From positions 100,121,802-100,185,801 of the forward strand of contig OY726566.1 of assembly GCA_963383645.1 (NCBI GenBank): a stretch of DNA of 64,000 bases, written 5' to 3'. Below, piece after piece: positions 11,237-22,429 of this stretch (positions within the stretch are counted from its first letter, which is position 1; each line of letters begins with the position of its first letter). The translations under genes and the position numbers were made by a program. The notes beneath the pieces were generated by a model, which was not told the origin of the DNA, did not search any database, and saw nothing but the letters and a program-made list of their open reading frames with translations. Source of the stretch: Muscardinus avellanarius. Lineage: Eukaryota; Chordata; Mammalia; Rodentia; Gliridae.

Positions 11237-12198
11237 GATTTAGGAAGTTTGTGCCTTCTCTGGGTTCTTCCCTAGGTCACTACGACTTCACTTAAGGTGC
11301 TCTGGATCTCGAGTTTGTGGTATCTCAGTCCCCACTACTCCTTTACTGGGTTGTATCGCAGAGTCTCAGACCCCGGGAGTCAATCGAGGCTACTTTAGAC
11401 CATCGGGGGTGCCAGGTTGGGCGTTCTCCTATGGTGTAATATCTCTGCCACCACCACTCCCCCACTGGGTCAAGTCCCTGGGAGTACAGTACTGGGATAT
11501 CTCCTCTAGGGGCCGCAATTTGACTCACTGTTGAGTGTGCAGATGGAGCTGTCCTGGACTCGGTGAATTCGCTGCTGCCACCGCCGGTAGCAATATGGCG
11601 CCGCTACCACGCCCTCGGCCGTGAGGCTGGCGTATTTCTTTTCTGTTTTTGAACTCCACTCTGGGTCCCTGCAGGGTGCGCTGAGCCCAGCCTCTGGGAG
11701 CTTTAGCTGCTCTCTGCGCCGAGAAATCTGCCAAATCCCGCCCGGCTGTTCCGCAGCGGCTCACCTCAGCTCGCTGTCCGCCGCTCCTCTCTGGAGCTTG
11801 GTAGGCTGTTGAGTGTGTTGGTCTGGTGCCGTCCGGTGAACTCGCCGCTGCCACCAGCAGTAAGGCGCTGCTGCCGCGTTTTCGGGCATGAGGCCGGCGT
11901 ATCTCCTCTCTGGTTTCTGAGCTCTGTTATGAGTTACCTTCCTCTCTGGAGCCTGGTGCTGCAAGGCAAAATGGCGCCCGCCACTTTTCGCCGCGGCTCC
12001 GGCTGCAGCACTGCTGTCTGGTTTCTGGTGTCTGTTTTTCCAGCCCTCTTTTTCTCTGTCCCTTAAAATTACATTTTTTGTTTCTCTGCTGATGGTGTTT
12101 TCTGGCTATGAAAGGCGCTGATTTTGTGGTACTAGAGATTGGTTGTTAGCGGGGCTCGTAAGCCCCGTTTTGCTCCGTCGCCATCTTCCCGGAAGTTC
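11237..12198 (-). promoter_or_regulatory. L1 5'UTR/promoter, unit 2
   Basis: About 960 bp, CpG-rich. The YY1-type GCCATCTT is at 12180-12187. Contains related GC-rich blocks, each with 'ctctctggagc' and 'ctctgttctgagc'-like phrases (about 11750-11990), that suggest internal partial duplication. Unit 1 lacks part of this. Confidence 0.65.
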
Positions 12199-12213
12199 TC
12201 TTTCTCTGCATTC
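12199..12213. repeat. right target-site duplication of the L1 composite
   Basis: TCTTTCTCTGCATTC, identical to 6467-6481. Confidence 0.8.
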
Positions 12214-12383
12214 TGATGATAATATCCTGGGTGACTTTGGAAGACAAGGAATTAAGATGATAAAAGCATTGGGAAGCCTGAGTATATGAATGAAAGAAAC
12301 TGTGGCCTTGTATTGGTGGCCAAATGGATGGTAGTGAGCAAGAAATAAACCCTAAATTAAGCTAGTGGTATTTTAGAGTTCAA

Positions 12384-12604
12384 CTTTTTTTGGGGGGATG
12401 AGGTACTAGGGATTGAATGCAGAAGTATTCTGTGTCCGATCTACACGTCCACTCCTCTCCTCTTTATTTTAAAATTTGAAACAGGGTTTCACTAAGTTGC
12501 TGAGGGACCTTGCTAAGTTCCTGGGACTAGTCTTAAACCTGTGATCTTCCTGTATCAACTTCCCAAGTACTAGGATTATAGGTGTGTGCTACCCACACCT
12601 GGCA
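12384..12604 (-). repeat. B1-dID SINE, old
   Basis: Antisense, diverged copy. dID tail with 'ggtactagggattgaatgca', B1 head with 'ctaggattataggtgtgtgc'. Confidence 0.8.
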
Positions 12605-12928
12605 TAGAGTTCATCTGTTATAGTAGCTAGTATGCCATTATTTGCTCCTGTACATAATAATTTAATCTATCCCCTTTTAACTCTAATATGAAAAGCTATA
12701 TTACAACTACCATTATGACAACCAGTAAGCCCTTTACATCCAGGTTAACACAGTAAATGTTAGACCCTTCTTTCAATACCAGCATTGAAACGGGAGTTTG
12801 TTCAATTATATATTCATCTACATGTATTTGTAACAAGAATTGAATACATAAAAGATCAGTTTAGTACTTTTCTAAGTTTTAAAGTATTGCCAGATTGCTT
12901 AACCCAATCATGTTCATTAAAAATTGAA

Positions 12929-13131
12929 GCCCGGCATGGTGGCGCACGCTTGTAATCCCCGCGCTTGGGAGGTGTAGACAAGAGGATCCCGCAGGTTTGA
13001 AGCCATTCGTGCTGGCTTAAGAGACTCTGTTTCCAAATTTAAAAAAAAAGTATAAAAATAGGCCTGGGAGCATATCCCAGAAGTAGAAGAGTTTCCAGGA
13101 ACCCCAGTACCACAAAAAAAAAAAAAAAAAT
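12929..13131 (+). repeat. B1-dID SINE, younger subfamily
   Basis: Sense copy starting 'gcccggcatggtggcgcacg', with 'tgtaatccccgcgcttggg', a shortened B1 3' half, 'ttccaggaaccccagtacca' and a poly(A). Flanked by the short repeat AAAAATTGAAG. Confidence 0.88.
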
Positions 13132-13254
13132 TGAAGAGGACTATGCACCTTGAGCCTTTCTGTCTAGTAGTGCATCATGGCCTCTGTCCGTCGTCCTGAA
13201 AGTATTAACTTTTTTTCCTACCCTTGGAGCTACATTCATAGACCTCCTGTTATA

Positions 13255-13384
13255 AAATTTTGAAACAGGGTTTTGCTAGGTTGCTGAGGGTCTAAGTTGC
13301 TGAGGCTGGCTTCTAACCTGTGATCCTCCTGTCTCAGCCTCTCAAGTAATGAGGTTATAGGCATGCAACACCACACCTGGCTTA
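13255..13384 (-). repeat. B1 part of a B1-dID SINE
   Basis: Antisense B1 body only, from 'ttttgaaacagggttttgct' to 'caccacacctggct'. The dID tail is missing or too decayed to see. Confidence 0.7.
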
Positions 13385-13391
13385 TTTTTAG

Positions 13392-14695
13392 CTTTGTAAA
13401 AGGTTCATATGGAAGCCCTGAAGACCCTGAATAGTCAAAACAATCTTTAACAAGTATGAAAGCATCCCAATACTTGATTTTAAGATCTACTAAAGAGCAA
13501 TAGTAATCAGAACAATGTGGTACTGATGCAAAAACAGACATATAGGTCAATGGAACAGAACAGATATCTCAGAAATAAACCCACAATCAAGTCTTGACAA
13601 AGTTACAAGAAACACATGTTAGGGAGAGGACAGCCTCTTTAATAACTAGTGATGGGAAAACTAGACATTCATATTTCAGAAGATTAAAACTTGGCTTGTT
13701 TCTCACTCTGTACAAAAACAACTCAAAATGGATAAAAGACTAAATATAAGACTTGAAATTATCAGAAGAAAACAGCGGGAACATTTCAAGACATTGATTG
13801 GTACAGGCATATTTTTAGGACATAACCCTAAAGCACAGGAAACAAAAGAAAAAACTGACAAAAGAAATTGTGTGAAGAGACAGTCTACGTAGTGGGAGAA
13901 AATATTTGCCCACTATTCATATGACAAAGGATTAACACCTATAATATAAAAAGTATTAAACAAACATAATACAACAATCCAATTAAAAATGGCAAGTGAT
14001 ATGATTAGATACTTCACAAAAGAAGAAATATAAGTGGTCCAAAAAGATATGAAAATGCTCAATAATCATTAGCCATCAAGAGAATGCAAATTAAAACTAC
14101 AACGGGATATCACCTTACCCCAGATAGAACGGCTGTTGATGAGGCTTTTTAAAAAATGCTAGCGAGGATATGGAGAAAAAGAAACACTCTACACTACTGG
14201 GAATATAAGTTAGTACAGCCATTAATGGAGAACAGTATAGAGATTCTTCAGAAAGCTAAATATTGTTCTACCATATGATCCAGCAGTTTTACTCTAAAAG
14301 AAATGAAGTCAGCATGCCAGCTCTCCACCTGCATTCCCATGTTCACTGCAGTACTGTGCACATTGGTTGGGACGTGGAATCAGGCTGGGATAAAGAATGT
14401 GTAGTGTGTACACACAATAGAACACGAGTCAGCCTTAAACAAGAATGGAATCCTGTCATTTGCAGCAAAATGGGTGGAGCTGGAGGACATTATGTTAAAT
14501 GAATAATCCGGACAAAGAAAGATAAGTACCACACATTCTTTCCCATATGTAGAAGCTAATTACTAGAAATTAGGGCAGGGTACATGAAGGGGGACTAGAG
14601 TTGATCAGCACATACTATATGTATTTGTCAAAATATCATACTGAATACCACTGATATGTAATTAATACATATTAATAAAATAAAATATTAAATAT
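13392..14695 (+). repeat. L1 ORF2 3' end, sense, degenerate
   Basis: Follows L1 ORF2 C-terminal order: 'gtggtactgatgcaaaaaca', 'ggtcaatggaacagaacaga', 'aactcaaaatggataaaaga', 'agagaatgcaaattaaaact', 'gctagcgaggatatggagaa' and 'gttaaatgaataatccggac', ending in an A-rich 3' end. Many stops; a dead 5'-truncated copy. Confidence 0.88.
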
Positions 14696-14784
14696 TTTTG
14701 GCATCACTTGGATTAAATGTGTAAAGTGGTTGGTCTAGGATACTGTTTTAAATATATTTTGTAAGTATATAGAATATGAGCAGT

Positions 14785-15010
14785 TAAGAGTGCAGATCCA
14801 GGAGTTAATATTGCCTCTAAACACAGCTTCACTGTTTATTATCAATGTGATTGAGCAAGTTACTTAATTGTTAATTGTCTCAGTTTCTTCACCTGTAAAC
14901 TAGAGGTTATATTTATAATCTGCTTTATAGATTTGTTTTAACAGTTGAACAAGTTAGTACAAATAAAGTCCTTGGGACATAGTAAATGTAGGCTATTACT
15001 ATCATCTTTA
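14785..15010 (+). repeat. MIR SINE fragment
   Basis: MIR-like order: 'gtgattgagcaagttactta', 'tcagtttcttcacctgtaaa', 'cttgggacatagtaaatg'. Confidence 0.6.
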
Positions 15011-15022
15011 AAATGTATAAGA

Positions 15023-15210
15023 AGCTGGGCATGGTACGCACGCTTGTAATCCCTGTGCTTGGGAGGCAGAGACAGGAGGATCGTGCAGGTTTGAAGCTAG
15101 CCACGTGCACTGGCTTAAGGGACCCTGTTTCCAAAAATAAAAAAGTATAAAATAGGTCTGGGAGTGTAGTCAGGAGATAGAAGGGCTTCCAGGAACCCCA
15201 GTACCACCAA

Positions 15211-15257
<47 letters not shown>

Positions 15258-15260
15258 AAT
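15023..15260 (+). repeat. B1-dID SINE with (AAAT)n tail
   Basis: Sense copy of the 'ttccaggaaccccagtacc' subfamily. The A-tail has become an (AATA)n microsatellite at 15207-15258. Confidence 0.88.
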
Positions 15261-15299
15261 GCATGAGAAGATAGTGTGGGTTGAAAAGAATGACTTAGA

Positions 15300-15515
15300 A
15301 GCCAGGCGTGGTGGCACACACTTGTAATTCCAGCATTTGGGAGGCTGAGACAGGAGGATCACGGTTCGCGGACAGCCTCAGATACTTATGAGGCCCTCTG
15401 CAACTCAGTGAGACCCGGTTTCAAAATAAAGAATAAGAAATAGGTTAAGGGGTATAGCTAGGAGGTCGAATGCCCCTGGGTTCCATCCCCAGATCCACAA
15501 AGAAAAAAAAAAAGA
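15300..15515 (+). repeat. B1-dID SINE
   Basis: Sense copy, 'gccaggcgtggtggcacaca' to an A-rich tail. Flanked by AAAAGAATGACTT-like repeats at 15283 and 15516. Confidence 0.9.
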
Positions 15516-15519
15516 AAAG

Positions 15520-16736
15520 AATGACTTTTATGTAGGTCCCTGTATGAGATAATTTCCAAAATTATTTCTGTTTCAAGTAGTGCCTCAACATCGGAAGGTA
15601 TCCACTGGTAATTTATTTTTTCCCTTTGGGTCTGGACCAAGGCCTGGCTTATGCTAGGCAACAACTCCACTACCATTGTCATTTCTTCTGGTTTTGCCTT
15701 CAGCTTTTGGATAAAGTTTTCTCTGTGAATAATCTGTATTCAGCCTCATCTTGGCCAACCTAATTAACAAAAATCAAGCAAAACCAAAACCAAACAAAAT
15801 ATCTATTATAACTCTCCCTTCCCCTACCCTCCACTTAACAAGACTTTTCTAACTTTGCTAGCCAATTTGAGCACCAATCATTATCATCCATGGTAGATCT
15901 GGATCTATTATAGGAAGCTATGAAGTTGGTCTTTGGAGATCCCAGTCTCCTCTATCAAGATCTTTTCTTCTCTTCATAGAATCTCCTTTCTGTGAAATAA
16001 AACTTTTTTTTGGCTCCTTCCTATCACAGCCCTTTATCTCAAGAAAGCATCTGAACAGATTCTTTACTTTCACTTGTCAATGATCAATAAGGCTCAATCT
16101 CTCTTTCTTCACAGGAGCACTTACTTCAGAAATGGAGACTAAGATTTATGGTAAAGAATCGCTCTTGTGATGTGAAATTTAAACTATTAGGTGGGATGAG
16201 TATTTCGTGGCCACATACTTCTTTTTAGTACTATTATGAATAGCTTCCTCTTTCACTTTCTTACATGTCTGCCTGTGATTAAAGGTTTACACATTAGTTA
16301 ATTCTGAGTTGAATCATCAACTTTCTAAATGTACTTAAATGTAGCTGGTGATTTATTGTTAAAGAACCTAGGCTGAAGCCATCAAAGAGTGATGTGGGTT
16401 AGGATAGAGCTCCAGACTTAGTAATGGTCTAACCTCTTGATTGGCATAGGGGCTTGATTTGCCCTAGTGTAGATCTATAGCAAATAACAGTTTCATATGT
16501 ATCAGCTCAGTTAACGTGTTACTGTCCTTAGTCACAGGTTTTCTGTCATTGAATTGAAAGATCACCATGTTAGGTTGAGTCAAAGCATTGACTCCTACTT
16601 CCAGATCTGCCCCCATTTGGAGATGTTGTCTATAAAAGGAAAATGGTATCTCTTAATTCAGGCTGTCTTCCTAATCACCTGGGCAGATATGCAGATTCTC
16701 AGACCTTAACTGTATATCTTAAAAGGTAAATTAAAA
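15520..16736. other. unrecognised single-copy DNA
   Basis: AT-rich, no recognised element except a possible hAT/MER fragment near 16660-16715 ('ctaatcacctgggcagatat'). Confidence 0.4.
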
Positions 16737-17190
16737 ATCTTTTACATTCTTTTTATTAGTGCATTTTAATTATACAGAATAATGGGTTTCATTGTGACAT
16801 ATTCGTGAAAATCTATATTTTGATCATACTCTTGTTGTCTTTCTTTGCCTTCCTCCTGGTTCCTCCTTCTTCTCGAATAGTCTCCCTGTTACTTTCATGT
16901 TGTCTTTTTCTCCCCTTAATCCCACATATGAGAGAAAACGTGATATATTTATCTTTCCAAAGCTGAATTATCTCACTTAACATTATGATCTCCAGTTCCA
17001 TCCATTTTCCTGCAGATTATATGATTTTTTCTCCATTATGGATGCATAATAGTCCATTGTGTGTATATACCATCTTTATCAACTCATCTTTTGATGGTCA
17101 TGTTGGATGATTTTATGACTTGGCTCTTGTGAATTGTGCAACAATAAACATGGGCATGCATGCCATCTCTGTAGTAAGCCAATTTTAATC
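16737..17190 (-). repeat. L1 3' end, antisense
   Basis: Antisense L1: 'attagtgcattttaattata', 'cccacatatgagagaaaacg', 'tctccagttccatccatttt', 'tagtccattgtgtgtatata'. Truncated, non-coding. Confidence 0.85.
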
Positions 17191-17206
17191 ACGAGAAGTG
17201 TTACTA

Positions 17207-17407
17207 TTTTGGGTACTAGGAATTGAACCCAGGGGCACTCTACCTCTGAGTACGTCCTCAGCTCTATTTTATTTTTTATTTTGAAATAAACAGGGTCTCA
17301 CTACGTTGTTGAGGGTCTTGATAAGTTTCTGAGGCTGGCTTGAACTTTGATCCTCCTGTCTCAGTCCCCCACGCACTGGGATTAGAGGAGTGTGCCACCA
17401 GGTAGCA
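17207..17407 (-). repeat. B1-dID SINE
   Basis: Antisense, diverged; dID tail 'ggtactaggaattgaaccca', B1 head 'gggattagaggagtgtgcca'. Confidence 0.82.
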
Positions 17408-17409
17408 TT

Positions 17410-19230
17410 TTTTGTTGCCAGCTTAGAGCAAATAGTAGGTTGGATTTTCTAGAGACAGGACAACTGGTCAGCCTCCCAAATATTTCTGATTTAATCTGTG
17501 TTTTTTGGTCAACATGTGGTTATGTTCTTTTAATTAACATACATTTATACTGATATTTTTACATAAACACAAAAGCATGTTCAACCTAATAGAAGTTACT
17601 TTTAGGCTCTTTACTCTCAAGTTCTTCTGCAGAAGTAAATGAGGTTTGACTATATTGTACATATGCATATATATAGTGAATGTATGTAGCTTATAAACTA
17701 ATTCTAAAACTTATCCCTAAAGAAAAAATTCAAGATGCATTTTGAGCAATGAGAGAATTATATAGATCTCAAATGTAAAGCATCACCTGTCTTTGGGGAC
17801 CACTCAGTTGAATGCATGTATTTTGGTATTTGTTTAAACAAACAGATGTCTTCATGTAGTCTATCTAATAGATATATTTTGACTTAAGTGCCCTCAAAGC
17901 TCTTAGTCTATTCCATGGGTCGTCAAAGAGAAGAAAAATCAATTTCCAAAGGCTTGATTTGAGTACTTTTCTAAGTTATTAAAATAACCCTTTGAGACAT
18001 GTCCTCTGGAACATTAAATAAGTCACCAAATTTCAAGTCTGTCACCTACAGATTTGGGAAAAAACATTTTGGCTCTTTCAAACCTAATTTTGATTTGGCA
18101 AAAGTTACTCTAAATCTGTTGTCTGTTGTCTAACTCATGATTAATTAATTAATGAACTACAATAAAATGTTCCATGCAGTCTTTTTGCTATTCCCTTAAC
18201 CTTAAAAACTAGAATAATAAAATAATAGATGTTTACCTCTTTCTGTCTTTTCACCAGTGTTCAAATGGTGAGCAAGATTCCCTTAGCTACCGGCCTGCTT
18301 GCTGAAGGAAGAGCCTTGGTTGGAATAGTTGAAGTGATTAACTCTGTCTTCTCTGGTACACGTGAGACTTTGGTGGCCTGGAAGGTGCCATGTTGGTCAC
18401 AGTTCAGAAACAAGCATGTCTGATGCTGCCTTAGGAAGTCTGTATTTGGTGATAGCAGCTGGTGAGACTGATTGATAACATATAACTACCTATGAATAAA
18501 AATACATGTAGTATATTCTATGTAACTGATTCTATTAGGTATCACATATTTTCATTGTGTCAGAAGCTTAGTTTTGATGGCTGTGGTATTAAAAAGAAAT
18601 CACATTTCCAATGTGCAGTGACCTGAAACCCTGCTCTTGCTGAATTAGCTGGTGCAAAGGAACAATCTGAATCCAGAGTCCTCTAGGATTCTTGTTATTA
18701 TCCCATTTTTCATCTTCAAGTTCTTGGACAGTGTGTGTCCATGTACACATGTGCATGTGCTATGCTTACTTATGTGTTGAGTGGATGTGTTTTTTAGTAG
18801 GTTCAATAGGGATGTTTGAGGTGAGATTCAGTGAAATAGAAGGTGGGCTGTGGAAGCCGTGGAAGAGTAATTGCTACTTGATGGCAGGACTAAGGCACCG
18901 TAAAGAGGTTAGCAACCCTTTCTTTTATTGCCTGCAATGCAGAGATTTTGTAATTAGTAGTTTCATTAGAGAGCATGAATGACTATTAAATGGTTCAGCC
19001 AAACAAAGCATTCATTGTATTGGAAAATTTACTGTAATCAGATAGAAAAAGTACTGTTTTGTGACTCATTTGTCAGGATGGGGAAAGGGTTTTCCTGTCT
19101 GGAGCCTTTCTCTTCTTAAGAGGGGTTTTCACTTCCAGGCCTTACCTGTTGAGGCCATGGTCTCTTTGCTGGAGGCCCTGTTTGCATGTACCACACCTGT
19201 GTCTCCTGCACAGCACTCCCCCATCTAGTA
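17410..19230. other. unrecognised single-copy DNA
   Basis: 1.8 kb of AT-rich DNA without recognised repeats. Frames at 18229 (64 codons) and 18692 (96 codons) show no motif and are taken as chance. Confidence 0.4.
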
Positions 19231-19249
19231 CTGTAGGGAGTATATATAT

Positions 19250-19451
19250 ATTTTTTTTAGGTACTGGGGGTGGGGCATTCTACCTCTGAGCTATGTCCTC
19301 AGCCCCATTTTTTTATTCTTTATTTTGTAACAGAATCTCACTGAGTTGCAAAGGACCTCACTAAGTAGCTGAGGCTGTCCGTGAACCATGATCCTCCTGT
19401 CTCAGTCTCCCAAATGCTGGGATTACAAGTGTGCACCACCATGCCCGGCTG
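19250..19451 (-). repeat. B1-dID SINE
   Basis: Antisense copy between imperfect repeats of 'gtagggagtat' (left) and 'gcagggagtat' (right). Confidence 0.88.
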
Positions 19452-19454
19452 CAG

Positions 19455-20570
19455 GGAGTATTTTATTTCATTGACAGGGGCTGGTGTTCGACACATTTCT
19501 TGAGAGTTGGGACAGTTGTGTTTGGCAGTGGTGCTGCCAGTTACAGATTTAATTTTGTGAGCTCTCCTACAGTGCTGCTATAAGGCCAACAGAAACGTGA
19601 TCGTTTCTAAGCATATGCAAGTTTCCTGGCATAGAAAATGCTTATGGGGCTTTGCCCACACACCAACTGTCTCTGTTTAGGAGTAGCTGTCCCTATTTTT
19701 TAACCATATTCACACTTTGTCGATCCAGAGGGGTACAGTGTATTTTAATCAAGCCCTCAGGCAGCTTTGTGCCTTGGTTAATTATAACCATCTTATATGT
19801 GCTTAGTGTTTTTCAGGCTTAAGAACATTTTCACTTATCATAGTTCCCTTGGTTTCCCGAGCTTTCTGTGAGGTAGGCAAGGTAGGTGACCCTATTTTAC
19901 ATAGGAGAAGGTCAAGGCTGATAGGATTAAATCCAATGTGGCCAGTTAGGTGGTTAAAGTGGGTGGGGCCAGGTCTCTGGAGTCTCCATCTGGAACTCTA
20001 TCCATCTCTATCCTCATTGTGCCCAAAGGCCCGTGCTGATGGGGAGGATTACTCTGGTCTGAACTAAGATCACGCAGGACTGTTAATCATTGAACAAACG
20101 AACCTTCAGTAGCAGTTGCATTGAAATGGTTAAATCCAGGAGCCTAAAGACACCCAGCATAGCATTTTCTTACCATCCAAGTTTCTTTCAAGTATGAAAA
20201 GACTAAAAGTAATTGTCTCCCTCCCCTTAGGTGGTGCCAACTCATGTCTTCTGAGGTTTCTAGTAGAGACCAGTCTGGATCTGCTGGATCACAGCTGTGG
20301 TGTAGACTGTGGGGGCAGGAAAGAGAGGAGCAGCTGGTTGTGGATGTTGTCAGTCTGAGTTGAGATTACAAAGCACTACCCCGAGTATGCTTTATGGCTT
20401 GTATCCTCTTTGATCAGAAGTTACAATTCAAGTGTTTTCAGAATCTTAAGTACAAGGTTCACCTTTTCCAATTACCAGCTCTTCCTTCACTTGTCTCTGT
20501 TGGAGCACGAATCATACCACACTATAACCTATTGATCTATGCGTCTGTCTATCTTACCTGGTAATCTCTT
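19455..20570. other. unrecognised single-copy DNA
   Basis: No feature recognised. A phrase near 19830-19880 is weakly MIR-like. Confidence 0.35.
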
Positions 20571-20572
20571 CT

Positions 20573-20665
20573 TTGAGGACAGGGACTGTATCTCATTTGT
20601 CTGTTTATTACCATTTCTATCACCTTGCCTGGCACATAGGTTTCTCAGTATTTTTTGACTGAGTC
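20573..20665 (+). repeat. L2 3'-end fragment
   Basis: 'gaggacagggactgtatctc' followed by 'ttgcctggcacataggtttctc', the usual L2 3' phrase order. Confidence 0.6.
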
Positions 20666-21670
20666 CATTTTAAACAAAGGGCTTAGAAGGAGGACTAGAG
20701 CTATTATTTGGGATCCATGTAGTTATACGGAACAAAATTTGACCTGGAAGAAGCCTGAATTTGTGCAATAAAGAGGTACATTGTTTGAATTTGTACCGTG
20801 TAATATGTTTTTACACCTATTGAACACCAGGATGGCTGACACAATTTTTTGAAGATTTATTGGCCGTTTTTACTAAGACTGTATTACTGCTAAGATTATG
20901 GATTTTCCCTGGTAAGCCCTTATCATTGCAAAGAAAACAGAGTTGATTGGATTCAGGATTCTTTCAGGAACCAGTTCCTCAGCATAATCATGGTCAAAAG
21001 AAGCATCTCTTCACTTAGGGCAACTGTTATTTAGAAAATAGAAAGTAGTTCTAGAAAGTTTCTTTGCCATCTATTCTCTGCCACATGCAATTAAGAACAC
21101 ATTTAGGCATTTTTTTAGAGCTCTTGCTACCAGTGTTTTAGTTGAATCTGAGCTAGATCTCTGAGTTCTGAATGTGAAGCCAACAGGATTTGCTTTTCTT
21201 GGGTATCCTGAGATGCAGGGGCTACGTCTTGGGCAGTTGGCAAAATCTTTGCCTGACCTAGAGGCTTGTGGGTTGTGGGCCGTGCTGGGTCCTCTGGAGG
21301 GGTGAAGGCTCCTCCATATTCGGCCCATAGTTGATGTATAGTGACTTATGAAGGGCTGATGTGGGTCTCCTGGGGAGCAAGAGAGGTGAGGTTCCTCTCC
21401 AGGTGGCAAAAATACATTAGTGTGTTTGAGAGGGAATTTCTGCATGATGAATCCAGTGTCCTTTTAAAATTAAAAAATTTAAAACTAAAAATAGAAATCT
21501 AAAAACTCAGTCATATTTGAAGGATTTTATTCTCTCTCTGCCTGCTGTTCTGCTTCTGCCCTTTGAGCACGGTCATCAACTATGCGATGCTCCTCAGTCC
21601 TTCCCTCCTCCCCATTCTTTCTTTCTGGGGGCAAGAAGGCCAAGATGAAGAAGTTGGCAGGGTTGGTTTT
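20666..21670. other. unrecognised single-copy DNA
   Basis: No repeat recognised. A minus-strand open frame of 124 codons (21071-21445) has no recognisable domain; see rejected items. Confidence 0.35.
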
Positions 21671-21675
21671 CTTCT

Positions 21676-21810
21676 TTCTTTATTTTGAAACAGAGTCTCA
21701 CTGAGTTGCAAAGGGCCTCACTAAATAGTTGAGGCTGGCTGCAAACCATGATCCTCCTGTCTCAGCCTCCCGAATGCTGGGATTACAAGTGTGCGCCACC
21801 ATGCCCAGCA
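21676..21810 (-). repeat. B1 part of a B1-dID SINE
   Basis: Antisense B1 body ('ttttgaaacagagtctcact' to 'gtgcgccaccatgcccag'). The dID tail is lacking. Confidence 0.75.
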
Positions 21811-21839
21811 GGGTTGTTTTTTTCCTAAGGCCCTTCTCC

Positions 21840-22425
21840 TTTTCTCATAGATGGTGGTCTCCTCCCAGAGTCTTTGCATGCTCTTCCTCCAGTACCTGTG
21901 TCCTACTCACCTCTTCTTATAAAGATATCACTCATATTAAATTAGGGCTCCCTTTAATGACTTCATTTTAACTTATCTCTGTAAAGACTCTATTTCCAAA
22001 TACAGCTGTGTTCTGAGGTAGTAGGGCTTAGGATGTTGTTATGGTTTGGATTTAGAATGTCTCCCTAGACCTCACGGAGTCATGTTGGAGGTGGAGTCTC
22101 ATTGCTAAGTAGGGGTCCCTGGGGGTGTGGCCTTGGTACTGTGCAGGTGTCCTTGCGTCCCCTTTCTGAGCTCTCTTTTGCTTCTGGCCTCTGTAATGTA
22201 AGAGCAGAGCCCATGTGATCTCCACTGTCTGTTCTCCTCACTATGCCCAGAACTCTGCAGACTTCATCTGGCCTGACATGGACTGAAATCTCCAGAACAG
22301 TGAGCAAATAGGTCTTCCTTCCTCTAAGTTGTTGTGGTCAGGTTTTTTTGGGTCACAGCAATGAGAATGCTGACTGAGACAGATTTAAACATGTGAGTTT
22401 GGGGGACACAAATCAGCCTATAATG
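21840..22425 (+). repeat. old LTR-like repeat split by a younger LTR
   Basis: 21840-22032 ends in 'ctctgtaaagactctatttccaaatac...gaggtagtagggctta', and 22382-22425 resumes with 'gtgagtttgggggacaca'. This is one ancient element whose end was interrupted by the MaLR LTR at 22036-22381. The same old family recurs at 59163-59981. Confidence 0.6.
22036..22381 (+). repeat. MaLR-type solo LTR
   Basis: Starts 'gttatggtttggatttagaa', has 'tgggggtgtggccttggtac' and 'gaaatctccagaacagtgag', and ends 'gaatgctgactgagaca'. Structure and length (about 345 bp) fit a MaLR LTR. Confidence 0.75.
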
Positions 22426-22429
22426 TGGG

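Larger units (their letters stand above)
6482..12198 (-). mobile_element. tandem ORF1-only L1 composite retrotransposon
   Basis: One 5.7-kb minus-strand insertion bounded by a perfect 15-bp target-site duplication. In transcript direction it reads: 5'UTR, ORF1, antisense ORF2 fragment, A-tract (12198-9557); the same set again (9556-7107); then an L1 3' module (7106-6809) and a second L1 3' module with a terminal A-tract (6808-6482). No sense reverse-transcriptase ORF2 is present, so the element is non-autonomous, like the HAL1 ('half-L1') class. The two units share the same 5' end (CTTCCGGGAAGATGGCGAC) but differ by many substitutions and indels, so they are not a fresh duplication. Confidence 0.8.
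9557..12198 (-). mobile_element. ORF1-only L1 unit 2
   Basis: Full unit of about 2.64 kb in the same order as unit 1. Its A-tract (T on plus) is 9557-9570, and its 5' end at 12198 is followed at once by the right target-site duplication. It is longer than unit 1 because its 5'UTR carries extra GC-rich sequence. Confidence 0.8.

Noticed and set aside
6482..12198. Autonomous, active L1
   Set aside because: There is no sense ORF2; only an inverted 3' fragment of ORF2 is present, so it cannot move on its own.
21071..21445. Minus-strand 124-codon frame
   Set aside because: No domain, no splice context, and composition like other chance frames in this window.
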